Below are positions 1 through 5,610 of a stretch of 5,610 bases of DNA, piece after piece. The stretch is from Actinomycetota bacterium. Lineage in GTDB: Bacteria; Actinomycetota; Acidimicrobiia; IMCC26256; BP-133. Location of the stretch: assembly GCA_030838815.1 (NCBI GenBank), contig JAUZEX010000738.1, positions 1 to 5,610 of the forward strand, written 5' to 3'. Under the pieces are notes generated by a model. It saw only the letters and a list, made by a program, of their open reading frames with translations, ran no database searches and was not told where the DNA came from. Position numbers and translations under genes: made by a program. Within the stretch, counting starts at the first letter, position 1. Each line of letters begins with the position of its first letter.

Positions 1-2495
1 ACGAGTTGCCCGGTGGCGATCCCGGCCAGCCAGCGGGCGGCCTGGATCGGCGTGGCGGTCACGTGGCCCTGCCCGATGCCGAGCACCACCGTGGCGGCCG
101 GGTACCAGGGTGATCCCCGGCTCCGGAGTGATTCGGGGGTGCCGAGCTCTCCGGCCGTCTCGTCGACGTCGATCCCGGTCAGTTGGCCGGCGCCGAGCGC
201 GGTCCCGATGTCGTGGATGCGCTCCGGGCCGAGCAGGAGGCCCAGCTTGTAGAAGTAGACGTCGTTCGACCAGGCGAGGGCCTGGACCAGGTTCGCCGGT
301 CCGAGCGGACGCCAGTTGGCGAAGGTGTGCCCGCTGTAGGAGAAGCTCGCCCCGGTGGGGACGACCTGGTCGGGAGGCAGCGCCCCGGTGACGAGGTCGG
401 CCGCCGCCACCACCGGTTTGAACGTCGAACCGGGTGGCGCCGCCACCTGCGTGACGTGCTCCAGGGTCGGGTGCCCGGGCGCGCTCTTCGCCTGGCTCAG
501 GGCGGCCTCGTCGACGGGGGGCCCGTAGACGTTGTTGTCCGAGGCGGGAAGGCTGGCCATGGCCAGCACCTGGCCGCTCTTCGGGTCCATGGCGACCGCG
601 CCGCCGAGGTCGCCGCCGGAGGCGGTGAGGGCGCCGCCGAGGGCGTCCGAGAGCTGGTGCTGCAGGCCGAGGTCGATCGACAGGCGCAGGTCGAGCCCCG
701 GCACCGGGTCCCGGTGGCGCTCCAGGGCCACCGGCCGTCCCCGGGGGTCGACGAGGAAGCACTGCTCCCCCGCCACACCGCGCAGGACGGCGTCGTAGTG
801 CCGCTCGAGCCCCGCCCGGCCGACCCGCTCCCCCACCGGCAGGCCCGGCCAGCGCTTGTGGTCCTTCTCCGTGTCGGCCCCCACGAACCCGACGAAGGGC
901 CCCACCAGCGGGCCCGCCGGGTAGACACGCTTCGGTGACGGCAGGAGGACGACGCCCGGCACCCGGGCGGCGGTGATGCGTTGGCTGGTCGGGCCGTCCA
1001 CCGAGCCGAGCTTGACCAGCATCCCGCTGGAGTGGGAGACCGGGCCGGCCACCTCGGGCGCGGGACGGCCGAGGAGCCCGGCCAGCGTCGCCAGGGCCGC
1101 CGGGTCCCGTCGCAGCGCGGCGGGGATGCCGGCCACCTCGTTCTGGTCGGCGTTGCCGGCCAGCACGGCGCCGTGGCGGTCGGTGATGAGCCCCCGGGCG
1201 GCGGGGAGGCTGACGCAGCGGGTCATCTGCGTCCGGGAGGCCTGGAGGAGCGACGCGCCCCGGGCCAGCTGGACGTGGCGGCCGTAGCCGGCGCAGGCCA
1301 GGAGCACCACCGTGAGCGAAAGGGCGATCCGGGCCAGCCACCGGGGCGGGGTGCGGGCCCACCGGGGCGGTGCCCACAGGCGGCGCCGGGCACCGTCACG
1401 CCGGGCGGCGAGGACGACGCCGAAACCGCCGAGATAGACAATGGCGGCCGTCCCCCCGTAGCTCACCAGCGGGAAGGGGATGCCGGCGATCGGCACCAGG
1501 CCGAGGTTCCCGGCCACCGAGATGGCCACCTGGGTGCCGAACAGCACGGCCAGGCCGGCCCCGATGAGCATCCCGACGCGCGTCCGGGATCCCCGCCCGG
1601 CCAGCGCCATCCGCCACACGATGAGCAGCGTCACCGCCACGGCGACGAGTCCGGCCACGAAACCGAACTGCTGGGCGACGCTGGCGAAGGCGAGGTCGGT
1701 GTGGTTCTCGGGCAGGTACTGGGCCAGGAGGTGGTGGAAGCCGTCACCGAACCGGCCGGTGAGGCCCCCCGAGGCCAGCGCGATGTGGGCCTGCTGGAGG
1801 GTGTAGCCGCCGGCGGCGTCGGGCGAGCGGGTGAAGAACCCCTGCAGCCGCTCCAGCTGATAGGACCGGAGCAGGGGCAGCGCCAGCGGAGCGGCGACGG
1901 CCGCCGCCACCACCGGCGGGAGGAGGAACCGCCAGGGGATCCGGGCCAGGATCAGCATGGCCACCAGCAGGGCGGTGAGCAGCGTCGCCGTGCTGAGGTC
2001 GGGTTGGAGGAGCGTCAGACCGGTGGGGACGGCCCACAGCCCGAGCGCCCAGGCGAACCGCGCCCCCGGCGGCCGGTCCGAGGTCAGGACGTGGGCCAGC
2101 ACCAGGAGCAGGCCGAGCTTGGCCAGCTCGGAGGGCTGCACGCTGAAGGCGCCGGCCCCGATCCACCGCCGGGCCCCCTTGGTGGCCACCCCGACGAAGG
2201 GCACGGCGGCCAGCAACACCACGGCGGTGCCGTAGCAGCCCCAGGCGAGGGCGGAGAGGCGGTCCATACGCACCCGGCGGAGCACCACGAACAACACCAA
2301 CCCCGGGGCGGCCACGGCCAGTTGGCGGGCGGCGCTCTGCCAGCCGGAAACGGCGTAGAGATTCAGCGCTCCGAGCGCCACCAGCACCACGGCGCCGAGG
2401 ATCGCCAGCCCGTCGAAGCACAGGTTGACGATGTCCGACCGCCGCCGGCGGGGCGGCTGATCGGGCCGGGGACCCCCGTTCTCGACCCCGAGCAA
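1..2495 (-). CDS. SEDS glycosyltransferase (FtsW/RodA family) fused to class B penicillin-binding protein (PBP2-like); 3' end off the left edge
   Basis: One open frame with no stop gives 831 codons inside the window. Residues about 20-370 are a SEDS polytopic membrane domain, the family that polymerises lipid II into glycan strands. Visible motifs are QPDLSTA (Asp166), the ECL4 segment SPDAAGGY with the presumed catalytic Asp226, LPENHTD, and PFPLVSYGG near the end. A basic linker (about 370-386) leads into a new membrane helix (about 387-405), then a transpeptidase: RGLITDR at 434, YPAG, a LxIDLGLQ strand, the active-site STFK (Ser690, Lys693) and SND (743-745) followed by VYFYKLG, then GIGQGHVTATPIQAA. 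The KTG motif must lie left of position 1. SEDS domains usually have ten helices with both ends inside, so an eleventh helix would correctly place the transpeptidase outside. The TTG start at 2493-2495 is chosen because GAGGGGG precedes it by 5 bases and no ATG or GTG lies nearby in frame. The gene follows the upstream pseudokinase by 10 bases, so it is probably co-translated. SxD rather than SxN, with VYFY, favours an elongation-type RodA-PBP2 pair over FtsW-FtsI, but that is inference. Confidence 0.9.
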   Translation of the reverse strand, partial: MLGVENGGPRPDQPPRRRRSDIVNLCFDGLAILGAVVLVALGALNLYAVSGWQSAARQLAVAAPGLVLFVVLRRVRMDRLSALAWGCYGTAVVLLAAVPFVGVATKGARRWIGAGAFSVQPSELAKLGLLLVLAHVLTSDRPPGARFAWALGLWAVPTGLTLLQPDLSTATLLTALLVAMLILARIPWRFLLPPVVAAAVAAPLALPLLRSYQLERLQGFFTRSPDAAGGYTLQQAHIALASGGLTGRFGDGFHHLLAQYLPENHTDLAFASVAQQFGFVAGLVAVAVTLLIVWRMALAGRGSRTRVGMLIGAGLAVLFGTQVAISVAGNLGLVPIAGIPFPLVSYGGTAAIVYLGGFGVVLAARRDGARRRLWAPPRWARTPPRWLARIALSLTVVLLACAGYGRHVQLARGASLLQASRTQMTRCVSLPAARGLITDRHGAVLAGNADQNEVAGIPAALRRDPAALATLAGLLGRPAPEVAGPVSHSSGMLVKLGSVDGPTSQRITAARVPGVVLLPSPKRVYPAGPLVGPFVGFVGADTEKDHKRWPGLPVGERVGRAGLERHYDAVLRGVAGEQCFLVDPRGRPVALERHRDPVPGLDLRLSIDLGLQHQLSDALGGALTASGGDLGGAVAMDPKSGQVLAMASLPASDNNVYGPPVDEAALSQAKSAPGHPTLEHVTQVAAPPGSTFKPVVAAADLVTGALPPDQVVPTGASFSYSGHTFANWRPLGPANLVQALAWSNDVYFYKLGLLLGPERIHDIGTALGAGQLTGIDVDETAGELGTPESLRSRGSPWYPAATVVLGIGQGHVTATPIQAARWLAGIATGQL

Positions 2496-2500
2496 CGGCG

Positions 2501-2507
2501 CCCCCTC
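2501..2507 (-). promoter_or_regulatory. Ribosome binding site deciding the TTG start of the SEDS-PBP fusion
   Basis: On the minus strand GAGGGGG ends 5 bases before TTG at 2495. Its first two bases overlap the TGA stop (2506-2508) of the upstream gene. The in-frame sequence upstream of TTG, back through the pseudokinase's last 20 or so codons, has no ATG or GTG. The overlap with the preceding stop suggests translational coupling. Confidence 0.7.
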
Positions 2508-3939
2508 AGCAGGGCCCGTTGTCGGGCGAGAGCCGCATCGGCGTGCCCGCCACGACCACCGGCGAGCTGGTGACGGGAATGAGCGCCAGCGACCGGCCGG
2601 CCGGCAGCGGCAACGTCACGGTCTGCACGGCCCGGTCCCGTCCCGGCGGGATCTGGAGTACGCCGCCCGGGCGAGGCTCCCGCCCGGACTGGCAGCGGTC
2701 GACGAGCTCGAAGGCCCAGGCAACGTCGAGCGGCTGATCCTGCGGTGTCACCGTGACCTGCACCACGGCGTTGCAGACGGACTCCGGGCGGCACCCGTCC
2801 AGCGGCCGGACCTCCAGATGGGTGACAGGCGGAGCGACTGCCGGGCCGAGGACGGGCAACGGCGCCGGACGCCGCGGACCGGCCGGCGGGACCCGGACGT
2901 TGCCGCTCATGAGGACATGCACGTTGCGCTGGACACTGGCGCCGAAGAACCGCAGCTCCACTCCGAGCACCAGGGCCACGACCATGGCCGCCGCCACACC
3001 TTTCCAGACCCGGGACCAGATCGGCGGCCGCCGGGCGGGCGGCGGAAGCCGGCGCGCCGGAGGGCCGGCGCCTGTGGGGAGGTCGGATCCCGCCGGCCCG
3101 GCCTGCGGGACACCGTTTACCCCGATGACCCCATGGGTTCCGATGACCCCACTAGTCCCTAGAACCCCATTGGCGCTGGAGCCGCCACTGGCGTCGGCGG
3201 CGGCAACGGCCCGGGTCAGATCGATGAGCCCGCGGCGGGCGGCGAGACGCCGCTCGCCGGAGCCGACCACCTGCTCGAGGCCGTGGGCCGCCTTCCGCGG
3301 GCCGCGACGGACCAGGCTGCGGGGGTCGGCGGCCGACGAGAGCCGCTCCGTCATTCGCTCCTCGGCCTCCGTCAGCGGTCGGGTGGGCCGCCCGGCCGAC
3401 CGGGCGATCTCCGCCACCACCACCGCCGCCGCCCGGACGTCGGCCCGCCGCGGGTCGCCCTCGCGCCCGCCGGAGCCCGAGCTCTGCGCCCTGCCCCCCG
3501 AACCGGCCTTTCTCACCGCGCCGATGGCGCGGGAAGGAACGCGGGAAGGAGCCGCGGCGGGGGGCCGGGCGTCCAGGCGGACGTTGCCCTGCCGATCGAT
3601 CCGCGCCGCGGTGCTGTCCAGCGCGCCGTGCACGTTCCCGGCGTCGTGCATGTCGGCCACGGCCTCCAGGACCAGCGCGGCGAGAACGGTGGCCTCGGCC
3701 AAAGAGGGCTTCGCCCGGTCGATGAGCCGGTGAAGGGGGATCTCGTCGTCGGCCACGACCCGGAGATCAGGCTCAGCGTCGTCGGAGATGACCAGGAGGT
3801 CGGGCTCTTCGGGCCCGGCATCGTCGTCGAGGACCCAGAGGTCCGGTCCCTCGACGAAGCGGCAGCCGGCCGTCGACGCGGTGTAGCCGTTGGTCCATCG
3901 CCGAGGAAGGGCCTCGGTGCCCGTGGCATCTGCGTCCAA
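2506..3939 (-). CDS. Single-pass membrane protein with degenerate kinase-like (pseudokinase) cytoplasmic region
   Basis: 477 residues, with a TTG start set by a strong ribosome site. Residues 32-66 hold three acidic repeats built on PDLxVxxDD. Residues 67-180 resemble the C-lobe of a Ser/Thr kinase: a helix like alpha-E (LAALVLEAVADMHDAG), then VHGALDS at 103-109 where active kinases have HRDxKxxN, then a GNVRLDA strand, then ADVRAAAVVVAEIA at about 166-179, resembling the DVWSLG helix. No glycine-rich loop, VAIK lysine, HRD aspartate or DFG is visible, and too few residues precede the C-lobe for a normal N-lobe, so catalysis is unlikely. A hexapeptide repeat (257-278) and a Pro/Arg-rich stretch lead to one membrane helix (about 313-331). 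The outer part (332-477) is beta-rich in appearance with Cys383, Cys389, Cys416 and a final Cys477. The gene lies between a lytic transglycosylase and a SEDS-PBP fusion, so a role in regulating or scaffolding wall synthesis is inferred, much as PknB-type kinases accompany rodA-pbpA in actinobacteria. The kinase relationship itself is a by-eye call. Confidence 0.85.
   Translation of the reverse strand: MDADATGTEALPRRWTNGYTASTAGCRFVEGPDLWVLDDDAGPEEPDLLVISDDAEPDLRVVADDEIPLHRLIDRAKPSLAEATVLAALVLEAVADMHDAGNVHGALDSTAARIDRQGNVRLDARPPAAAPSRVPSRAIGAVRKAGSGGRAQSSGSGGREGDPRRADVRAAAVVVAEIARSAGRPTRPLTEAEERMTERLSSAADPRSLVRRGPRKAAHGLEQVVGSGERRLAARRGLIDLTRAVAAADASGGSSANGVLGTSGVIGTHGVIGVNGVPQAGPAGSDLPTGAGPPARRLPPPARRPPIWSRVWKGVAAAMVVALVLGVELRFFGASVQRNVHVLMSGNVRVPPAGPRRPAPLPVLGPAVAPPVTHLEVRPLDGCRPESVCNAVVQVTVTPQDQPLDVAWAFELVDRCQSGREPRPGGVLQIPPGRDRAVQTVTLPLPAGRSLALIPVTSSPVVVAGTPMRLSPDNGPC
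3106..3171 (-). repeat. Hexapeptide tandem repeat GV(L/I)Gxx with atypical codons
   Basis: Residues 257-278 of the pseudokinase contain GVLGTS, GVIGTH, GVIGVN and a final GVP: three full units of 18 bases and a partial one. The 12-mer TGGGGTCATCGG occurs twice, 18 bases apart. Codons such as AAT, GTT, CTA, ACT, AGT, GTA and GGT cluster here although the flanking coding sequence almost always ends codons in G or C. It lies in the cytoplasmic juxtamembrane linker, before the Pro/Arg-rich stretch and the membrane helix. Confidence 0.8.
3742..3846 (-). repeat. Three acidic PDLxVxxDD repeats in the pseudokinase N-terminus
   Basis: Residues 32-66 read as three copies of about 11-14 residues: PDLWVLDDDAGPEE, PDLLVISDDAE and PDLRVVADDE. 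They are imperfect, with starts 14 then 11 residues apart. They occupy the place where a kinase N-lobe would be expected and are strongly negative. The core V(L/I/V)xDD looks like alternating short strands and acidic turns. Confidence 0.75.
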
Positions 3940-4086
3940 CCCGGCCTCCTGCCCAGCGCCCCCCGCCGGCTCCCAGCTTGGCGGCGGAATTGAACGGTCA
4001 GCGGCCCCTTACCCTCACAGCGGAAGGGCAGAACCCCGGCTGACGCAGCGTCGCCGCTGACAGTCCGCCGGCCACCCGGAGAGACC
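3940..4086 (-). promoter_or_regulatory. Structured spacer between transglycosylase and pseudokinase
   Basis: This 147-base gap has no credible gene. On the minus strand, GTCAGCGGC (4061-4053) is the exact reverse complement of GCCGCTGAC (4005-3997). Nested directly inside are GACGCTGCGTC (4052-4042, self-complementary arms GACGC and GCGTC) and CCCTT paired with AAGGG (4028-4024 with 4010-4006). Both inner elements abut the outer stem with no unpaired base, giving a three-way junction on paper. An alternative hairpin CAGCG-GCGA-CGCTG would compete with the outer stem. There is no T-run, so this is not a standard terminator. I see no convincing -35/-10 pair, so the pseudokinase may depend on read-through from the transglycosylase. 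Confidence 0.4.
3945..3950 (-). promoter_or_regulatory. Strong ribosome binding site fixing a TTG start
   Basis: A perfect AGGAGG on the minus strand lies 5 bases before the TTG at 3937-3939. This is the strongest Shine-Dalgarno match in the window and is the reason for accepting TTG as the pseudokinase start. Confidence 0.8.
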
Positions 4087-4878
4087 TCAGGCGCCGCCGG
4101 CGAAGACCGGCCGTAGGGCCAGGACGTGGTCGGCGTAGGCCTCGGCCTCCGGGACGGGTCCATCCCGGTACAGCGACCGCAGCCCCTGGTTGTAGGCCAT
4201 CAGGGCCCGCCGCAGGTCCCCGTCGGTCTTCTCGAGGAGGTGGCGCAGGTAGACGGTGGCCATCCGGGCGTTGGCGGCCGGATCGAGGGCGTCGAGGTTC
4301 TGGTCGAGATGCAGCAGGTTCTTGGACACGAAATCCACGGTGTCGGGTGTCAGCTGAAGGACGCCGACGGCGCCGATGTCGGAGACGGCGTCGATTCGCC
4401 AGCTCGACTCCGCCCACGCCTGGGCCAGCAGCAGGTCGGACGGGAGGCCGTTCTGCTGCGCCGCCCGCTCCAGGATCGGCTGGAGGTAGAGCCGCTCCGG
4501 CGGCACCAGCGCCGCAGCGGGCGGCGCGGGCGGCGGGGCAGGCGGAGCCGGCGGGGCAGGCGGAGCCGGCGGAGCGGCCGAAGGAGCCGGGGCCGGGACG
4601 GCGGGCGGCGTCGCCCGCCGGGCAGCGGCCTGGGCCCGAGAGGCAGCGATCCGGGCCGGGACGGGCGCCTGCGCCGGCGCGCCCGCCCCCCTGGAGGCCG
4701 CCGGAGCATCGGGCAAGGCCGTCTCCCCCGGCACCGCACCCGTCGCCGCCGCGGCACGGATGGACGGCTCGCTCTCCGCCCCGCTCCGGAGCGGCCCGGC
4801 GGCCAACCCCGCCTGCAGCGCCAGGAACGAGAGCAAGGCGACGATCTTTCGACGCGCGTCGGGGACGCGAAGGTGCAT
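4087..4878 (-). CDS. Secreted lytic transglycosylase (SLT/goose-lysozyme-like fold) with Pro/Ala linker
   Basis: 263 residues, ATG start with AGGAAGG 9 bases upstream. Residues 1-28 form a Sec signal peptide: a basic start (RRK at 9-11), a hydrophobic core (IVALLSFLALQAGLAAG) and an Ala-rich cleavage area. Residues about 30-125 are a low-complexity Ala/Pro/Arg linker with a (PPA)n core at about 101-121, of the kind that spans or threads the cell wall. Residues about 128-255 form the SLT domain: AWAESSW with the catalytic Glu157, GAVGVLQLTPDT matching the GxxGxxQ motif, an ANARMATVYLRHLL helix, ALMAYNQG, and a final AYADHVL. The family cleaves the MurNAc-GlcNAc bond to form anhydro-MurNAc. Leu replaces the usual Met in GLMQ, probably a mild change. 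It is the first of three co-directional wall genes and may open glycan strands for insertion by the SEDS-PBP fusion. No LysM or other wall-binding domain is visible. Confidence 0.92.
   Translation of the reverse strand: MHLRVPDARRKIVALLSFLALQAGLAAGPLRSGAESEPSIRAAAATGAVPGETALPDAPAASRGAGAPAQAPVPARIAASRAQAAARRATPPAVPAPAPSAAPPAPPAPPAPPAPPPAPPAAALVPPERLYLQPILERAAQQNGLPSDLLLAQAWAESSWRIDAVSDIGAVGVLQLTPDTVDFVSKNLLHLDQNLDALDPAANARMATVYLRHLLEKTDGDLRRALMAYNQGLRSLYRDGPVPEAEAYADHVLALRPVFAGGA
4532..4575 (-). repeat. 18-base tandem repeat coding the Pro/Ala linker of the transglycosylase
   Basis: On the plus strand the 18-mer GGCGGGGCAGGCGGAGCC occurs at 4532-4549 and again exactly at 4550-4567, followed by a partial copy. 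On the coding strand this gives repeated APPAPP. Exact DNA identity, not just peptide similarity, indicates recent slippage, so linker length probably varies between strains. Confidence 0.85.
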
Positions 4879-4887
4879 GAAAACGTT

Positions 4888-4894
4888 CCTTCCT
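4888..4894 (-). promoter_or_regulatory. Ribosome binding site of the lytic transglycosylase
   Basis: AGGAAGG on the minus strand ends 9 bases before ATG at 4878. It fits the chosen start, which places the basic residues and hydrophobic core of the signal peptide at the N-terminus. Confidence 0.7.
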
Positions 4895-4899
4895 GGGTA

Positions 4900-4928
4900 C
4901 CACCCGATCGGGCGCCCGCTGCGGGTGG
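4900..4928 (-). promoter_or_regulatory. Leader hairpin just upstream of the transglycosylase ribosome site
   Basis: On the minus strand CCACCCG (4928-4922) pairs exactly with CGGGTGG (4906-4900), extendable by a G-U pair at the base. The 15-base loop contains the self-complementary GGGCGCCC. The 3' arm ends 5 bases before the ribosome binding site, so it could influence translation. I could not match it to a known riboswitch. Confidence 0.4.
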
Positions 4929-4957
4929 CCTGGGTTGGCGCGCAAGCTTGACCGAAA

Positions 4958-4963
4958 TATCTA
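4958..4963 (-). promoter_or_regulatory. Possible -10 element for the transglycosylase operon
   Basis: TAGATA on the minus strand fits the actinobacterial -10 pattern TAnnnT loosely (last base A) and sits in the AT-rich part of the divergent region. Transcription would begin near 4951 and give a leader of about 70 bases that includes the hairpin at 4900-4928. No good -35 is visible at 17-18 bases upstream, so this is tentative. Confidence 0.3.
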
Positions 4964-5008
4964 GCCGTAACAAGGGATTTCGACGCGCGCGACCCCGCTC
5001 CTTTAGAC

Positions 5009-5065
5009 GGAATTCCCCCTAGAGGATTTCGGAAATTCCTGGAATCGCCTCAACGTAATTCCAGG
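5009..5065. promoter_or_regulatory. Cluster of GGAA/TTCC palindromes, candidate operator
   Basis: Three palindromic elements lie close together: GGAATTCC (5009-5016), GGAAATTCC (5031-5039), and the perfect 8-base inverted repeat CCTGGAAT (5038-5045) with ATTCCAGG (5058-5065) across a 12-base spacer. GGAA occurs in the same orientation at 5009, 5031 and 5041, spaced 22 and 10 bases, close to whole helical turns. OmpR-family regulators often bind direct repeats at such spacing, so the adjacent regulator is a candidate ligand; that is inference. Confidence 0.45.
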
Positions 5066-5122
5066 ATCAGCCATCTTTCCAGGGCGCACCAGGGGCGGTC
5101 GGCGTCCGCACCACCGGATCAC

Positions 5123-5128
5123 TAGATT
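5123..5128 (+). promoter_or_regulatory. Possible -10 for leaderless transcription of the response regulator
   Basis: TAGATT fits the TAnnnT pattern and ends 6 bases before the GTG start at 5135, the spacing expected if transcription begins at the start codon itself. No purine-rich ribosome site precedes the GTG, which agrees with a leaderless message. No clear -35 is visible. Confidence 0.4.
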
Positions 5129-5134
5129 CCGGAC

Positions 5135-5610
<476 letters not shown>

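Larger units (their letters stand above)
4879..5134. other. Divergent intergenic region between transglycosylase and response regulator
   Basis: 256 bases without a credible gene, and clearly richer in A and T than the coding sequence around it, mainly between 4945 and 5085. It must carry the promoters for both directions. It holds a leader hairpin and possible -10 for the minus-strand operon, a cluster of GGAA/TTCC palindromes at 5009-5065, and a possible -10 just upstream of the regulator. Confidence 0.8.

Noticed and set aside
1744..2421. Minus-strand open frame overlapping the SEDS domain in another register
   Set aside because: It is Arg/Gly/Ala-rich without hydrophobic helices, while the overlapping register gives a typical SEDS membrane protein.
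981..2573. Long open frame on the plus strand opposite the SEDS-PBP gene
   Set aside because: Its translation is Gly/Pro/Gln/Arg/His-rich low complexity with no domain, as expected for the antisense of a GC-rich gene. The minus-strand frame carries unmistakable SEDS and PBP motifs.
2753..3733. Long open frame on the plus strand opposite the pseudokinase
   Set aside because: Arg/Ala/Pro/Thr-rich composition with no motif; the minus-strand frame has a strong ribosome site, a membrane helix and coherent domains.
4038..4050. 13-base sequence GGCTGACGCAGCG shared with 1208-1220
   Set aside because: One copy is inside coding sequence and the other in a spacer, with no flanking similarity; likely chance in GC-rich DNA.
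4040..4061. Intrinsic terminator after the transglycosylase
   Set aside because: Hairpins are present but there is no T-run on the minus strand after any of them.
3998..4945. Long minus-strand frame overlapping the transglycosylase
   Set aside because: Low-complexity Gly/Arg/Ala/Pro translation; the transglycosylase register has signal peptide, catalytic Glu and SLT motifs.
4948..4953. TTGACC as a plus-strand -35 for the regulator
   Set aside because: No acceptable -10 lies 16-18 bases downstream, and it is about 185 bases from the GTG start.
4879..5000. c-di-AMP (ydaO-type) riboswitch upstream of the transglycosylase
   Set aside because: Such riboswitches precede wall hydrolases in some actinobacteria, but I could not find the conserved core segments in this leader, and the region is short.

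Overview
The window is very GC-rich, with third codon positions almost entirely G or C, short intergenic gaps and non-ATG starts (TTG twice, GTG once). Together with an OmpR/PhoB-type regulator and cell-wall genes next to a kinase-like gene, this suggests a high-GC actinobacterium. Acidimicrobiia or a relative is my best guess, but that is inference and no marker gene is present to prove it.

Layout: three genes lie on the minus strand, transcribed right to left, and one partial gene lies on the plus strand at the right edge. In transcription order the minus-strand genes are (1) a secreted lytic transglycosylase with a Pro/Ala linker (4087-4878); (2) a single-pass membrane protein with a degenerate kinase-like cytoplasmic part and a Cys-containing extracellular domain (2506-3939); and (3) after only 10 bases, a SEDS glycosyltransferase (FtsW/RodA family) fused in one uninterrupted frame to a class B penicillin-binding protein (PBP2-like), running off the left edge (1-2495). 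The plus-strand gene is an OmpR/PhoB-family response regulator starting at 5135 and cut by the right edge.

How they fit together: the SEDS-PBP fusion would polymerise and crosslink peptidoglycan as one polypeptide, the lytic transglycosylase would cleave glycan strands outside the cell, and the membrane pseudokinase is placed to sense or scaffold. The arrangement recalls the mycobacterial pstP-rodA-pbpA-pknA-pknB cluster, but here rodA and pbpA are fused and the kinase in view looks inactive. The 256-base divergent region between transglycosylase and regulator is clearly AT-richer than the genes. It holds several GGAA/TTCC palindromes, a possible leaderless promoter for the regulator and a possible promoter and leader hairpin for the transglycosylase. 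The 147-base gap between transglycosylase and pseudokinase can fold, on paper, into a compact three-way junction.

The points most worth a second look are the natural SEDS-PBP fusion, the pseudokinase whose N-lobe is replaced by acidic repeats, its short hexapeptide repeat with aberrant codon use, and the two structured or palindromic intergenic regions.
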